A DNA stretch of 53,573 nucleotides from Oscillospiraceae bacterium (GCA_015064485.1 SVSD01000002.1:113709-167281), one strand, 5' to 3'; shown: positions 26,270 to 34,135, counted from the first letter of the stretch. A program made the numbers and translations. The notes: a model not told the origin generated them from the letters alone.

Positions 26270-26557
26270 ATGAAAAAGTTTCTTGCTATTGCACTCGCAG
26301 CTCTTATGCTCGCAACTGTAACAGCTTGCACAGCTCCCGTTGACGAAGAAGTTGTTGATGGCGAAGTTGAAGTTGAAACAGAAGTTGAAGGCGAAGCTGA
26401 AGCAGAAGTTGAAGGCGAAGCTGAAGCTGAAGCAGAAGCTGAAGCAGAAGTTGAAGCAGAAGCTGAAGCTGAAGCTGAAGTTGAAGCTGAAGCAGAAGCT
26501 GAAGTTGAAACAGAAGCAGAAGCTGAAGCTGAAGCAGAAGTTGAAGCTGCTGAATAA
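26270..26557 (+). CDS. Lipoprotein with acidic Glu-Ala/Glu-Val repeat tail
   Basis: A 95-residue protein. The N-terminus is a lipoprotein signal: MKKFLAIALAALMLATVTAC, with lipobox VTAC. After TAPVDEEVVDG almost all remaining residues are an alternating run of Glu with Ala or Val and an occasional Gly or Thr. No domain is visible. Such a tail would be strongly negative and extended or helical, so a spacer, metal-binding or structural role is conceivable. GGAG precedes the start. The low-complexity tail reads equally well in other frames, which are shadows. The lipoprotein call is firm; no function is claimed. Confidence 0.8.
   Translation: MKKFLAIALAALMLATVTACTAPVDEEVVDGEVEVETEVEGEAEAEVEGEAEAEAEAEAEVEAEAEAEAEVEAEAEAEVETEAEAEAEAEVEAAE
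26363..26549 (+). repeat. Hexanucleotide-type repeat inside the lipoprotein gene
   Basis: About thirty near-identical 6-base units of the type GAAGCT, GAAGTT or GAAGCA, encoding Glu-Ala or Glu-Val pairs. The units differ at the third codon positions and in small blocks, as expected from slippage and block duplication. Copy number changes would keep the frame. Confidence 0.9.
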
Positions 26558-26582
26558 TTCAGATATCTGTTTGAATTACATA

Positions 26583-26612
26583 AAGAAGCCACGCGGAATC
26601 GCGTGGCTTCTT
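26583..26612 (+). terminator. Terminator of the acidic lipoprotein gene
   Basis: AAGAAGCCACGCG and CGCGTGGCTTCTT form a perfect 13-bp stem with a GAAT loop, followed by CTTGTTTTTTC. Confidence 0.9.
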
Positions 26613-26632
26613 CTTGTTTTTTCAAAATCTTC

Positions 26633-26661
26633 TTGCAATTCATTTCCATATGTGATATACT
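26633..26661 (+). promoter_or_regulatory. Promoter of structured RNA, copy 1
   Basis: TTGCAA (26633-26638), a 17-base spacer and TATACT (26656-26661). The block from TCTTGCAA to TATACT is identical base for base in the second copy at 26948, including the spacer. Confidence 0.8.
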
Positions 26662-26666
26662 GTACT

Positions 26667-26832
26667 TGCGACATAAAGTTTAATATTTACTCAATAACAC
26701 GAGTGTGTGTTTTTTACTTTCGGTAAAAATGCATACTCTATTTTCGCATACTTGTGTTATGAGGAAACTTTGTGTCGCAGCAATCGGAGTTATGCATTTT
26801 TCGTGCGTGGCTTCGGCTGCGCACTTTTTATT
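26667..26832 (+). ncRNA. Structured RNA copy 1 (closing helix, long arm, loop-tail pseudoknot, terminator)
   Basis: The predicted transcript starts just before GCGACAT. A 14-bp closing helix joins 26668-26681 to 26765-26778. Inside it, a 16-bp arm (wobbles included) joins 26694-26709 to 26745-26760. The apical loop segment AAAAATGCATA (26725-26735) plus CTC can pair with the tail GAG-T-TATGCATTTTT (26787-26801), giving a 14-pair loop-tail pseudoknot. A terminator hairpin GTGCGTGGC-TTCG-GCTGCGCAC then TTTTTATTT follows immediately (26803-26832). Comparison with copy 2 supports both helices by compensatory changes. I do not recognise the RNA family; 6S RNA and a cis-acting leader are the main alternatives. 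Confidence 0.72.
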
Positions 26833-26850
26833 TATAAAGGAGATTTTCCT

Positions 26851-26904
26851 GTGCCCGATTATAAAATTATATTTTTTAGTATCTGCTTCCATTTGATAAG
26901 TTAG
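26851..26904 (+). pseudogene. Truncated duplicate of the small gene that follows the structured RNA
   Basis: After copy 1 of the RNA there is a good Shine-Dalgarno (AAGGAG) 8 bases ahead of a GTG. The frame reads MPDYK and then diverges into IIFFSICFHLIS before a stop. The first five codons match those of the intact gene at 27168. The frame is only 17 codons long, so I treat it as the broken edge of a tandem duplication, although a 17-residue peptide could still be made. Confidence 0.65.
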
Positions 26905-26947
26905 TATAGAAGCGATATTTATTGCTCATTTTATTTTTTAAAATTTC

Positions 26948-26976
26948 TTGCAATTCATTTCCATATGTGATATACT
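26948..26976 (+). promoter_or_regulatory. Promoter of structured RNA, copy 2
   Basis: TTGCAA (26948-26953) and TATACT (26971-26976), 17 bases apart, identical with the copy-1 promoter. Confidence 0.8.
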
Positions 26977-26981
26977 ATAAT

Positions 26982-27148
26982 TGCGACATAAATCTTAATA
27001 TTGGCATTTTCATATAAGTGTGTATTTTTATCTTTTTGGTAAAAGTGCATACTCTATTTTCGCATACTTGTATGAGATGCCGAGATTTGTGTCGCAGCAA
27101 TCGGAGTTATGCATTTTTCGTGCGTAGCTTCGGCTGCGCACTTTTTAT
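26982..27148 (+). ncRNA. Structured RNA copy 2
   Basis: Same architecture as copy 1. The closing helix joins 26983-26995 to 27083-27095 and the arm joins 27011-27023 to 27062-27074. The loop segment AAAAGTGCATACTC (27041-27054) pairs with the tail at 27104-27118, using a G-U where copy 1 has A-U. The terminator is GTGCGTAGC-TTCG-GCTGCGCAC then TTTTTATTT (27120-27148). Two closing-helix pairs changed from G-C and U-A in copy 1 to U-A and C-G here. In the arm, C-G became U-A and A-U became C-G. The tail from TTTGTGTCGC through the terminator is otherwise almost unchanged. Confidence 0.74.
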
Positions 27149-27167
27149 TTATAAATGAGATTTTGCT

Positions 27168-27314
27168 GTGCCCGATTACAAAACTATGTATCTAAATCTT
27201 TTTAATTCGGTTACCGACGCAATAGAAATATTAACCGAAGCTCAGAAAAAAGCCGAAGAAACTTATATAAATTCATCCGAAACGGATGAGAAAAATTCAA
27301 AACAGTCAGAATAG
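27168..27314 (+). CDS. Small protein following the structured RNA
   Basis: A 48-residue protein starting at GTG: MPDYKTMYLNLFNSVTDAIE, then a helical, charged segment ILTEAQKKAEETYIN and a polar tail. I recall short clostridial proteins with a similar M-Y-x-x-L-F-N start but no assigned function. It probably forms one amphipathic helix or coiled coil. The Shine-Dalgarno (AATGAG, 8 bases upstream region) is weaker than at the truncated upstream copy (AAGGAG). It lies past the RNA terminator, so translation needs read-through or another promoter. A strong terminator follows. Confidence 0.72.
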   Translation: MPDYKTMYLNLFNSVTDAIEILTEAQKKAEETYINSSETDEKNSKQSE

Positions 27315-27323
27315 TTTAAAAGC

Positions 27324-27352
27324 AAAAACCGCACATTTTGTGCGGTTTTTGT
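27324..27352. terminator. Intrinsic terminator, usable on both strands
   Basis: AAAAACCGCACA and TGTGCGGTTTTT form a perfect hairpin with a TTT loop, followed by GTTTTTTC. It closes the small plus-strand gene and may also stop the minus-strand gene ending at 27360. Confidence 0.88.
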
Positions 27353-27359
27353 TTTTTCT

Positions 27360-27551
27360 TTATCTGAACTTTGAATTCTTACAGCCTCCGTAAAGTTTGC
27401 ATTTATCGCTGTTCATACATTCCGATATAACGCTGTCATCACAGCATATGGTCTTTACTATAACCGTGTTTCTGTCGATAACATGGCAATAACGCTCCAC
27501 CACTTCACGATATATAGATTGTTTTAATTTACCGTTTGTTTTTCCTGTCAA
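27360..27551 (-). CDS. Small Cys-containing protein, unknown function
   Basis: A 63-residue protein, MTGKTNGKLKQSIYREVVER followed by YCHVIDRNTVIVKTICCDDS and a tail with C-M-N-S-D-K-C and GGCKNSKFR. I start it at a TTG that has GGAGGT 7 bases upstream; a GTG three codons earlier lies inside that site. Six cysteines in a short basic protein suggest a metal-binding or redox role, which is inference. I believe related short proteins exist in other clostridia. It is transcribed convergently with the small gene at 27168. Confidence 0.68.
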   Translation of the reverse strand: MTGKTNGKLKQSIYREVVERYCHVIDRNTVIVKTICCDDSVISECMNSDKCKLYGGCKNSKFR

Positions 27552-27624
27552 AAGTTCCACCTCCGAGGTACAAAATGGGGATATATATTCCTATTTTATG
27601 CCGCAGGCGGTTTTTTTATTCGGT

Positions 27625-28392
27625 TTAAATTTCAACAAAGGCACAAATCGGATAATGATCCGAAACATAAACTCCGTCTTTCGGTTCATCTTTAACTTTA
27701 TAAGCCCCGCCGCCGCTTTTACCGTCGGTATATATATAGTCTATATGGGGGCATTTTTCAACAGGTCTTTTTCCGTATTCGTGGAAAGTATAACCCACAT
27801 CCCTTGTAAGTTCGGTAAGGTACGCATCAAAGGTTCTTATCGAAGCATCTCCGGGAACTGCATTGAAATCACCGGTTAATATATTTACGCATTTTAGTCT
27901 TTGGTTTTCTTTCTGTATACGGGAAATTATCTGTACAGCACCGCAAAGCTTTGCGTTTTCTCCCTCGTGGTCAAGATGTGCATTGAAAACACGAAATATC
28001 TTTCTCGTTCTTTTTTCAACAAATTCGGCAACTGTATATACTCTCGGGCAAAGGCTTTGGTCAAGAGAAAATCTCGAACCCGGAATATCATATGTTTCCG
28101 AAAGCCAGCGGGTATCAAGAGAAACAAGGTCAAATTTGTTTTTATTATACGCAATTCTTGCGCCTTCTCCCCGAAGATCCTTTTCTCTTCCTGTTCCTAT
28201 TATATAATACTTTGACCGAAGATCCTTTTTCATCCATTCGGTCATCTCGTCATTTGCTTCCTGAATTCCGATGATGTCGGGCTTTTCGCTCATAATACAT
28301 TCCTTTACCCTTCCCCTGCGGTTTGTAAAAGAATTTATGCCGTCGGCGTCTGTATTTACCCTTACATTAAAGGACATTATCTTCAGCTTCAT
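27625..28392 (-). CDS. Endonuclease/exonuclease/phosphatase family protein
   Basis: A 255-residue protein of the EEP fold, starting MKLKIMSFNVRVNTDADG. The motifs are all present: FNVRV, IIGIQEANDEM with the metal-binding Glu, FNAHLDHEG, LTGDFNAVPGD and the final VSDHYPICAFV with the catalytic Asp-His pair. There is no signal peptide or membrane segment, so it is probably cytosolic. Substrates of this family range from DNA to phospholipids and inositol phosphates, and I cannot choose. Its start lies within 2 bases of the end of the TtcA-like gene, so the two are coupled. Confidence 0.9.
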   Translation of the reverse strand: MKLKIMSFNVRVNTDADGINSFTNRRGRVKECIMSEKPDIIGIQEANDEMTEWMKKDLRSKYYIIGTGREKDLRGEGARIAYNKNKFDLVSLDTRWLSETYDIPGSRFSLDQSLCPRVYTVAEFVEKRTRKIFRVFNAHLDHEGENAKLCGAVQIISRIQKENQRLKCVNILTGDFNAVPGDASIRTFDAYLTELTRDVGYTFHEYGKRPVEKCPHIDYIYTDGKSGGGAYKVKDEPKDGVYVSDHYPICAFVEI

Positions 28393-28393
28393 T

Positions 28394-29242
28394 TTATTTC
28401 TCCTTTTTTTCGTTCCCGATATCTTTATACGGTACTTTCCCATCAAGCCCGAAGCCGTCAATATCCGCTCTTTGCATCGCTCCGAATATGCGGTGCTTAA
28501 GTCCGTCATAATCCTTCTCAAGATTATAAAGAAGATCTTTTACTCTTTGTCTTTCGGAATTTCTGTCTGCAGGACAGGGACTTGAGATAACAGGAAGTCC
28601 TTGCGCGTGTTTTGTAAAGTATCTTACACTTTTTTCGGGGCAATAAATAAGAGGCCTTATTATTGTGATATCCCGTCGATCAAGATATGTAACGGGAGAA
28701 AAGCTTCCTATCCGCCCTTCGTTAAAAAGGTTCATCACAAAGGTTTCAACAGCATCATCGAAATGATGCCCGAGCGCCATTTTGTTGCAGTTAAGTTCTT
28801 TTGCCGCGTTGTGAAGCGCCCCTCTTCTCATTCTCGAACACAATGAGCAGGGATTTTCTTCCTTTCTTACTTTAAATACTATCTCCGCAATGTTTGTGTC
28901 GACTACTGTCATCGGCACAAGAAGTGATTCGGAAAACCGCTTTAATTCTTCGATTTCCTTTCTTGCGCTTTCTTCATCGCAAAAATCCGCATTATAAAAT
29001 GCGGGGTTTAAATGTATTGCAAAAAGCTCGAATTTTTTGGGATAAAAAAGTCTGAGTTCTGCAAGAGCACACAAAAGAGCAAGCGAATCCTTTCCCCCGG
29101 AAACGCCGACAGCAATTCTGTCGCCGTCTTCTATCATATCGTAATCATCAAGCGCACGGCGCACAAAGCTCAAGAGCCTTCTTACATTGCCGTAATGTGA
29201 CATTTTTGAAAGGTCAAGACCGTTTATGTTGAGATTTTCCAT
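28394..29242 (-). CDS. TtcA-like tRNA thiolation PP-loop ATPase
   Basis: A 282-residue protein of the TtcA/TilS N-type PP-loop family. The ATP-binding loop is IAVGVSGGKDSLALLCALAE. The cysteine pair is in NPCSLCSRMRRGALHNAA, and GHHFDDAVETFVMN is the family's adenylation motif. TtcA makes 2-thiocytidine at position 32 of tRNAs using a Fe-S cluster. A further cysteine in SSPCPADRNSERQRVK may complete the cluster site. The gene precedes the EEP-family gene. The cluster machinery (iscS, iscU) lies 3 kb away on the other strand. Confidence 0.88.
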   Translation of the reverse strand: MENLNINGLDLSKMSHYGNVRRLLSFVRRALDDYDMIEDGDRIAVGVSGGKDSLALLCALAELRLFYPKKFELFAIHLNPAFYNADFCDEESARKEIEELKRFSESLLVPMTVVDTNIAEIVFKVRKEENPCSLCSRMRRGALHNAAKELNCNKMALGHHFDDAVETFVMNLFNEGRIGSFSPVTYLDRRDITIIRPLIYCPEKSVRYFTKHAQGLPVISSPCPADRNSERQRVKDLLYNLEKDYDGLKHRIFGAMQRADIDGFGLDGKVPYKDIGNEKKEK

Positions 29243-29414
29243 TTAATTCTCCGAATAGTTTTATATGTTTGGTTTATGTAAATTATATACCCATAAAAAG
29301 AAAAAGTAAATAGAAAATATTTAATAAAAAGGCTTTTGAGGCAAAAACATTTCTCATCACCCCGGGCAAATTTTGTTTTTGAATTGCCGCACATTCTTTG
29401 TTTACATATTATAA

Positions 29415-29443
29415 TTGATTTGAAATAATTTTTGTAATATAAT
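29415..29443 (+). promoter_or_regulatory. Putative promoter of the PBP operon
   Basis: TTGATT (29415-29420), a 17-base spacer and TATAAT (29438-29443) lie about 35 bases ahead of the PBP start. The region is very AT-rich, so chance matches are possible. Confidence 0.55.
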
Positions 29444-29481
29444 ATATATTGAATTATTATCGAAAAAAGGATGATTCTGCT

Positions 29482-31545
29482 ATGCGAAACGATATGTCTT
29501 CCGAACAGTGCACACCGAAAGTGCGCGTTGTCATATTACTTGTTATATTTCTTATTGCCGCTGCGGCTTTCGCTGGAAGACTTTTGTCGCTCCAGATAGC
29601 CGAAAGCGAAGAATATTTGGAAAAAGCCGTTCCAAAAAACGAAAAAACCATTCTTGTTCAGACATCAAGAGGCGAGATCGTTGACCGAAACGGTGAAAAA
29701 CTCGTAATTAACAGAGGAATTCAAAATATTTGCCTTAACCGTTCCCTTTTGCCCTATGGCAAGGAAAACGAAACTATACTTACGCTTTTGAGGTTTTTTG
29801 ATAAGAAGGGCATAGTTCTTGAAGATACTATGCCGATGCAAAAATCCTCCCCTTATAATTATATTGAACCCGAGGATTCTGCCTCAAAAAGAAAACTCAA
29901 TGTATTTTTGAGAAATACTTCTTTCAAAGCAGAAGAGCTTTCAGGAACAGGGCTTTACGAAAAGACATATTCCCGTTATAAAATCAAAGCCACTCTTGAA
30001 AATATCGCAACAGAAGAAGAAATGCGCAGAGTTGCAGGTATAAGATATATGCTTGAAGCGTCCGATTTTTCTATCTCAATACCTTATGTTCTTGTTAATG
30101 ATGCTGATATCTCAACAGTTTCCGCTCTTTCCGAAAAGCTTCACGAGCTTCCGGGAGTCGAAATTTCTGTTGAAAACAGCCGCTATTATCCGAACGGGAG
30201 CCTTGCGGCACATATTCTCGGCCGTACAGGTCCGATTTATGCCGAGGAAGTTGAAAAATATAAAGAAATGGGATATGCCCTTGACGAGCTTGTGGGAAAA
30301 GACGGCGCAGAATATGCTTTTGAAGAATATCTGCACAGCGAAGACGGATATAAGATAGTCGAATATTCTGCCGACGGCAAGGACATTCTTTCAGAAGAAA
30401 TGTCTGAAACAAACCCTCCCGTATTCGGAAAAACCGTAACTCTCACAATTGATTCGGGGATGCAGAAAGCGGCGGAAGAATCTCTCAAAAATGTTATAGA
30501 CGGCCTTAATATCAAAAATATACGAAACGGAAATCCCGAAAGATGTTCAGGCGCAGTTGTTGTTACAAACTGTAACACGGGTGAGGTTTATGTCAGCGCA
30601 AGTTATCCGACATACGATCAGAACGAATATAAATCAACAGTTTCGGATATGCTTACAAATAAGAACAGACCTCTATTAAACCGTGCGACCTACGGTATAT
30701 ATCCTCCCGGCTCGACTTTTAAAATTGCAACTGCCGCCGCCGCACTTTCGGAGGGTATCGTCGATGAATCGACTTTGATATACGACAGCGGTGTGTATAG
30801 GGAATACGAAGACTATCAGCCGCATTGCTGGTACTTTGATAAATACGGCACAGCCCACGGTTGGCAGAATGTTGTTCAGGCAATCACAAATTCCTGTAAC
30901 TATTACTTTTTTGAAGTCGGAAGGCTTCTCGGAACGGAAACTCTCAACAGCTATGCTCAAAAATTCGGGCTCGGAAGTAAAACCGGCATCGAAACAGGCG
31001 AAGCTGTCGGAATTTTGGCAGGTCCCGAATACCGCACAAGCATGGGGCTTCCCTGGAATCCCGGCGATGCCATACAGTCAGCTATCGGTCAGTCGGATAA
31101 CCTTTTTACCCCCGTTCAGCTTGCTTCGTTTTTCTCTACCGTTGTAAACGGCGGAACAAGATATGAAGTCCATCTTTTAAAGAGCATAAACGATTTTAAA
31201 ACAGGCGAGGTTCTTTTCGAACAGAAGCCTGACATCATAGATACTGTTTCAATTTCCCCGGAACATCTCGACCTTTTAAAGAAAGGTATGAAATCTGTTG
31301 TGGAAGACGGTACCGCCGCATCTGTTTTTACCGGCTATAAATACTCTGTCGGGGGAAAAACGGGAACTGCCCAAAAAGGCTCCGGCAGCGACAACGCAAT
31401 ATTTGCAGGCTTCGCACCTTATGATATCCCCGAAATCGTAGTTTCTGTTGTTATTGAAGCAGGCGATTCCAGCACAACCGCCGCAACTGTTGCAAAAAGC
31501 GTATTCGATTACTATTTTGAAAACACCCAATCTTTTTCGGAGTAA
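29482..31545 (+). CDS. Class B penicillin-binding protein (PBP2-type transpeptidase)
   Basis: A 687-residue peptidoglycan transpeptidase with an N-terminal membrane anchor (about residues 17-36, VRVVILLVIFLIAAAAFAGR). The PBP dimerisation domain begins RGEIVDRNGEKLVI. The active-site motifs are PPGSTFKIATAAAA (SxxK, Ser about 411), ITNSCNYYFFEVG (SxN, about 471) and VGGKTGTAQKG (KTG, about 626). I start it at the ATG with AAGGAT upstream; an ATG 11 codons earlier has no such site. It leads a plus-strand run with a DUF3810-like gene 3 bases on. Confidence 0.95.
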   Translation: MRNDMSSEQCTPKVRVVILLVIFLIAAAAFAGRLLSLQIAESEEYLEKAVPKNEKTILVQTSRGEIVDRNGEKLVINRGIQNICLNRSLLPYGKENETILTLLRFFDKKGIVLEDTMPMQKSSPYNYIEPEDSASKRKLNVFLRNTSFKAEELSGTGLYEKTYSRYKIKATLENIATEEEMRRVAGIRYMLEASDFSISIPYVLVNDADISTVSALSEKLHELPGVEISVENSRYYPNGSLAAHILGRTGPIYAEEVEKYKEMGYALDELVGKDGAEYAFEEYLHSEDGYKIVEYSADGKDILSEEMSETNPPVFGKTVTLTIDSGMQKAAEESLKNVIDGLNIKNIRNGNPERCSGAVVVTNCNTGEVYVSASYPTYDQNEYKSTVSDMLTNKNRPLLNRATYGIYPPGSTFKIATAAAALSEGIVDESTLIYDSGVYREYEDYQPHCWYFDKYGTAHGWQNVVQAITNSCNYYFFEVGRLLGTETLNSYAQKFGLGSKTGIETGEAVGILAGPEYRTSMGLPWNPGDAIQSAIGQSDNLFTPVQLASFFSTVVNGGTRYEVHLLKSINDFKTGEVLFEQKPDIIDTVSISPEHLDLLKKGMKSVVEDGTAASVFTGYKYSVGGKTGTAQKGSGSDNAIFAGFAPYDIPEIVVSVVIEAGDSSTTAATVAKSVFDYYFENTQSFSE

Positions 31546-31548
31546 AAT

Positions 31549-32739
31549 ATGACACCAGACAAAAACCTTGAAAGTGACGGATTTGAAGAAAAAGAAAATT
31601 GCAAGGTTACAGACAAACATCCTTTTCTTTCTTATTTCCGCTTGCTTCTTTCTTCAAAGCTTGTTTATATTCCTCTTATAATAACGGCAATCTCACTTGT
31701 TATTTCTTTTGTATCGGTAATAAGTTCCTCCTTTGCGGAGTTTTATTCCCGCACCGCAGGAAGCTTTATAAGAATGGTGCTTGCAAAAATAACAGGTATA
31801 CTCCCCTTTTCTCTGGCGGAAACACTTCTTGCAGGATTTGTACTTTTTCTTTTGTGGTGTATGTTCCGCTCGGTACAAACGCTCATAGCAAGGACAGACA
31901 CTTGCGAATTTGAAGACCGTGCAAACAAAGTCTTTATCTGCGTTTTTCTCTGTGCTTTCTCGCTTTACAATTTCTCGTTCGCACCGTCAAATCACAGAAC
32001 TCCCCTTGATAAAAATCTCGGTCTTGAAAGAAATCCGGTGTCGGCAGAACAGCTTTACGACTGTATGATTAAAGTTTCAGACGAGCTTAAAATATGCCTT
32101 GATATGGGAGATATAAGAAGAACTCCGGACGGACTCAGCTGTATGCCCTATTCCTATGATGAGCTTAATGATGTTTTAAATGAAGCTTATAGAAATTCCT
32201 ATGATAAATACCCTTTTCTTTCAAGGTTTGATTCTGTTGCAAAGAGAATAATGCTCTCCCCTTTGATGACCTATACCCATATTTCGGGCATATATGTGCC
32301 GTTTACGGGAGAAATAAATATAAACACAAACTATCCCGATTCGGTAATAGTTTTCAGTCAGGCGCACGAAATGGCTCATCAAAGAGGTATTTCGAGAGAA
32401 GATGAGGCAAACTTTATAGCATTTTTAGTGCTTTTTGAAAGCGATGACTATTATCTTAGATACTGCGCTCTTTCAGAGCTTTATGACTATCTTTCAAACG
32501 CATTGTATTCCGCCGACGAAAAGCTTTTTTACGAAGCTTTTTATGCCGCCGACAAACGCATTTTTTATGAAATATTAGGCTTTAACGATTTTTTCACCCC
32601 GTATCAGAATTCCGCAGCTTCAGCTGTTATGGATACGGTAAATGATGTTTCGATAAAGCTTCGCGGCGACAGCAACGGCGTCAACAGCTATAATATGATG
32701 GTAGAACTTGCTGTATCTTATTTTGAAAAACTGAACTAA
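31549..32739 (+). CDS. DUF3810-like membrane metallopeptidase-like protein
   Basis: A 396-residue protein with three membrane segments in the first 150 residues, starting after a polar N-terminus of about 35 residues. The soluble C-terminal part contains QAHEMAHQRGISREDEANF, an H-E-x-x-H zinc-protease-like site of the DUF3810 family. Length and topology fit that family, which has no proven activity that I know. It starts 3 bases after the PBP stop and ends 13 bases before an RlmD-like gene, so it is co-transcribed with both. Cell-envelope work is plausible from the PBP link. Confidence 0.88.
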   Translation: MTPDKNLESDGFEEKENCKVTDKHPFLSYFRLLLSSKLVYIPLIITAISLVISFVSVISSSFAEFYSRTAGSFIRMVLAKITGILPFSLAETLLAGFVLFLLWCMFRSVQTLIARTDTCEFEDRANKVFICVFLCAFSLYNFSFAPSNHRTPLDKNLGLERNPVSAEQLYDCMIKVSDELKICLDMGDIRRTPDGLSCMPYSYDELNDVLNEAYRNSYDKYPFLSRFDSVAKRIMLSPLMTYTHISGIYVPFTGEININTNYPDSVIVFSQAHEMAHQRGISREDEANFIAFLVLFESDDYYLRYCALSELYDYLSNALYSADEKLFYEAFYAADKRIFYEILGFNDFFTPYQNSAASAVMDTVNDVSIKLRGDSNGVNSYNMMVELAVSYFEKLN

Positions 32740-32752
32740 AAAGGAAACCGAA

Positions 32753-34135
32753 ATGTCAGAAAAACTTATAAAAAACAATTCTTATACTTTCACAATAGAA
32801 TCCCTTTGCGGAAACGGAAACGGCGTTGCAAAATACGGCGAAAACGGTTTTGTCGTATTTATCCCCTGCACAGCAAAGGATGATATTGTAAAGGCAAAAA
32901 TAATAAAACTTGCAAAAAATTATGCCGTCGGTAAGCTTGAGGAAATAATAACGCCCTCTCCTTCGAGAATTTCATCCGGCTGTCCCCATATGGCACAATG
33001 CGGCGGATGTTCGTTCCAGCATATTTCATACGAAGCTGAATGTGAGATAAAGAAAAATATGATAAACGACAGCTTCTCTCACATCGGCGGACTTGATCTT
33101 GAAATAAGCGGATTTGTTGGCGCAGACAGTTCTTCCCGTTACAGAAACAAAGCAATGTATCCTGTGGCAGAAGACAAAAACGGAAAGCTTATTTCGGGAT
33201 TTTATGCCGCAATGTCGCATAGAATTAAAGAACACGAGGATTGCCTCATTGGCGCGGAAATATTCTCGAAGATAAAAAACAGCGCGGTCGAAATTCTCGA
33301 AAATCTTGGTATCAGTGCGTATAATGAGGAAACAAAAAAGGGAATCATACGCTGTATTTATATGAGGAAAAATACGAAAAATGAAGTTTTGCTGACTTTT
33401 ATCGTAAATGCAGACACCCTTGGCGAAACCAAAGAAAAAGCGCTTTGCGATACTCTGACAAAAAAGCATAGCGAAATTAAAGGAATACTCATAAACACCA
33501 ACCGCAAAGAGGGAAATTCTCTTCTCGGAAACTCCTGGCGTACTTTGTGGGGGGATGAATATCTTTACGACACCCTTTGTGAAAGGAAATTCCGCATAGC
33601 GCCCGGTGCATTTTATCAGGTAAATCACGATCAGACACAAAAACTTTATTACATAGCAAAAGAATTTGCAGATATAAAAGAAGGGGACACAGTTTTTGAC
33701 CTTTATTGCGGTACGGGAACTATCGGTATTATCCTTGCAGAAAAAGGAATAAAGCTTGTCGGCGTTGAAATTTCAAAGGATGCTGTAAAGGATGCCTCTG
33801 AAAACGCAAAATTAAACGGTATTGACGCTGAATTTATCTGTCTTGATACGGGAGAAGCTCTTAATACCGAAAGACTTTTAAATAAAAAACCGGATGTTAT
33901 AATAATAGACCCTCCGAGAAAGGGCTGCGGCGATGACGCCGTCGAAAAAATCTCCTCTTTTGGAGCAAACCGCATAGTCTATATCTCCTGCAATCCCCAG
34001 ACTCTTGCTCGTGATCTTGTAAAATTCAAAAGCTGCGGATATGAAGCTGAAAAAGCCGTCGGCGTTGACCTTTTTCCGAGAACGGGGCATTGCGAGTGCG
34101 TTGTAAAACTTACATCAAACAAAAATAATATTTAA
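32753..34135 (+). CDS. rlmD: RlmD/RumA-like 23S rRNA (uracil-5-)-methyltransferase
   Basis: A 460-residue SAM-dependent methyltransferase. An N-terminal TRAM domain (TIESLCGNGNGVAKYGENGF) is followed by the Fe-S cysteines in CPHMAQCGGCSFQHISYEAE. The methyltransferase core has VFDLYCGTGTIGIILAEKG. The catalytic motifs are IIIDPPRKGCGDDA and the C-terminal VYISCNPQTLARDL with the nucleophilic Cys. Gram-positives carry several paralogues (RlmCD-like), so the exact target uridine is uncertain. It has AAGGAAACC upstream. Confidence 0.92.
   Translation: MSEKLIKNNSYTFTIESLCGNGNGVAKYGENGFVVFIPCTAKDDIVKAKIIKLAKNYAVGKLEEIITPSPSRISSGCPHMAQCGGCSFQHISYEAECEIKKNMINDSFSHIGGLDLEISGFVGADSSSRYRNKAMYPVAEDKNGKLISGFYAAMSHRIKEHEDCLIGAEIFSKIKNSAVEILENLGISAYNEETKKGIIRCIYMRKNTKNEVLLTFIVNADTLGETKEKALCDTLTKKHSEIKGILINTNRKEGNSLLGNSWRTLWGDEYLYDTLCERKFRIAPGAFYQVNHDQTQKLYYIAKEFADIKEGDTVFDLYCGTGTIGIILAEKGIKLVGVEISKDAVKDASENAKLNGIDAEFICLDTGEALNTERLLNKKPDVIIIDPPRKGCGDDAVEKISSFGANRIVYISCNPQTLARDLVKFKSCGYEAEKAVGVDLFPRTGHCECVVKLTSNKNNI

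Noticed and set aside
26363-26549. CRISPR array
   Set aside because: The repeats are 6-base units without spacers, inside a coding frame.
26251-26726. Long Ser/Ala-rich (minus) and Lys/Leu-rich (plus) frames over the hexamer array
   Set aside because: Any frame through a hexanucleotide repeat stays open. Only the plus frame with a signal peptide, lipobox and ribosome site is convincing.
26633-27148. Twin 6S RNA genes
   Set aside because: The arms and promoter-like bulge are suggestive, but the closing helix encloses only about 110 bases, the 3' tail pairs back with the apical loop, and I cannot match a 6S consensus. Kept as an alternative only.
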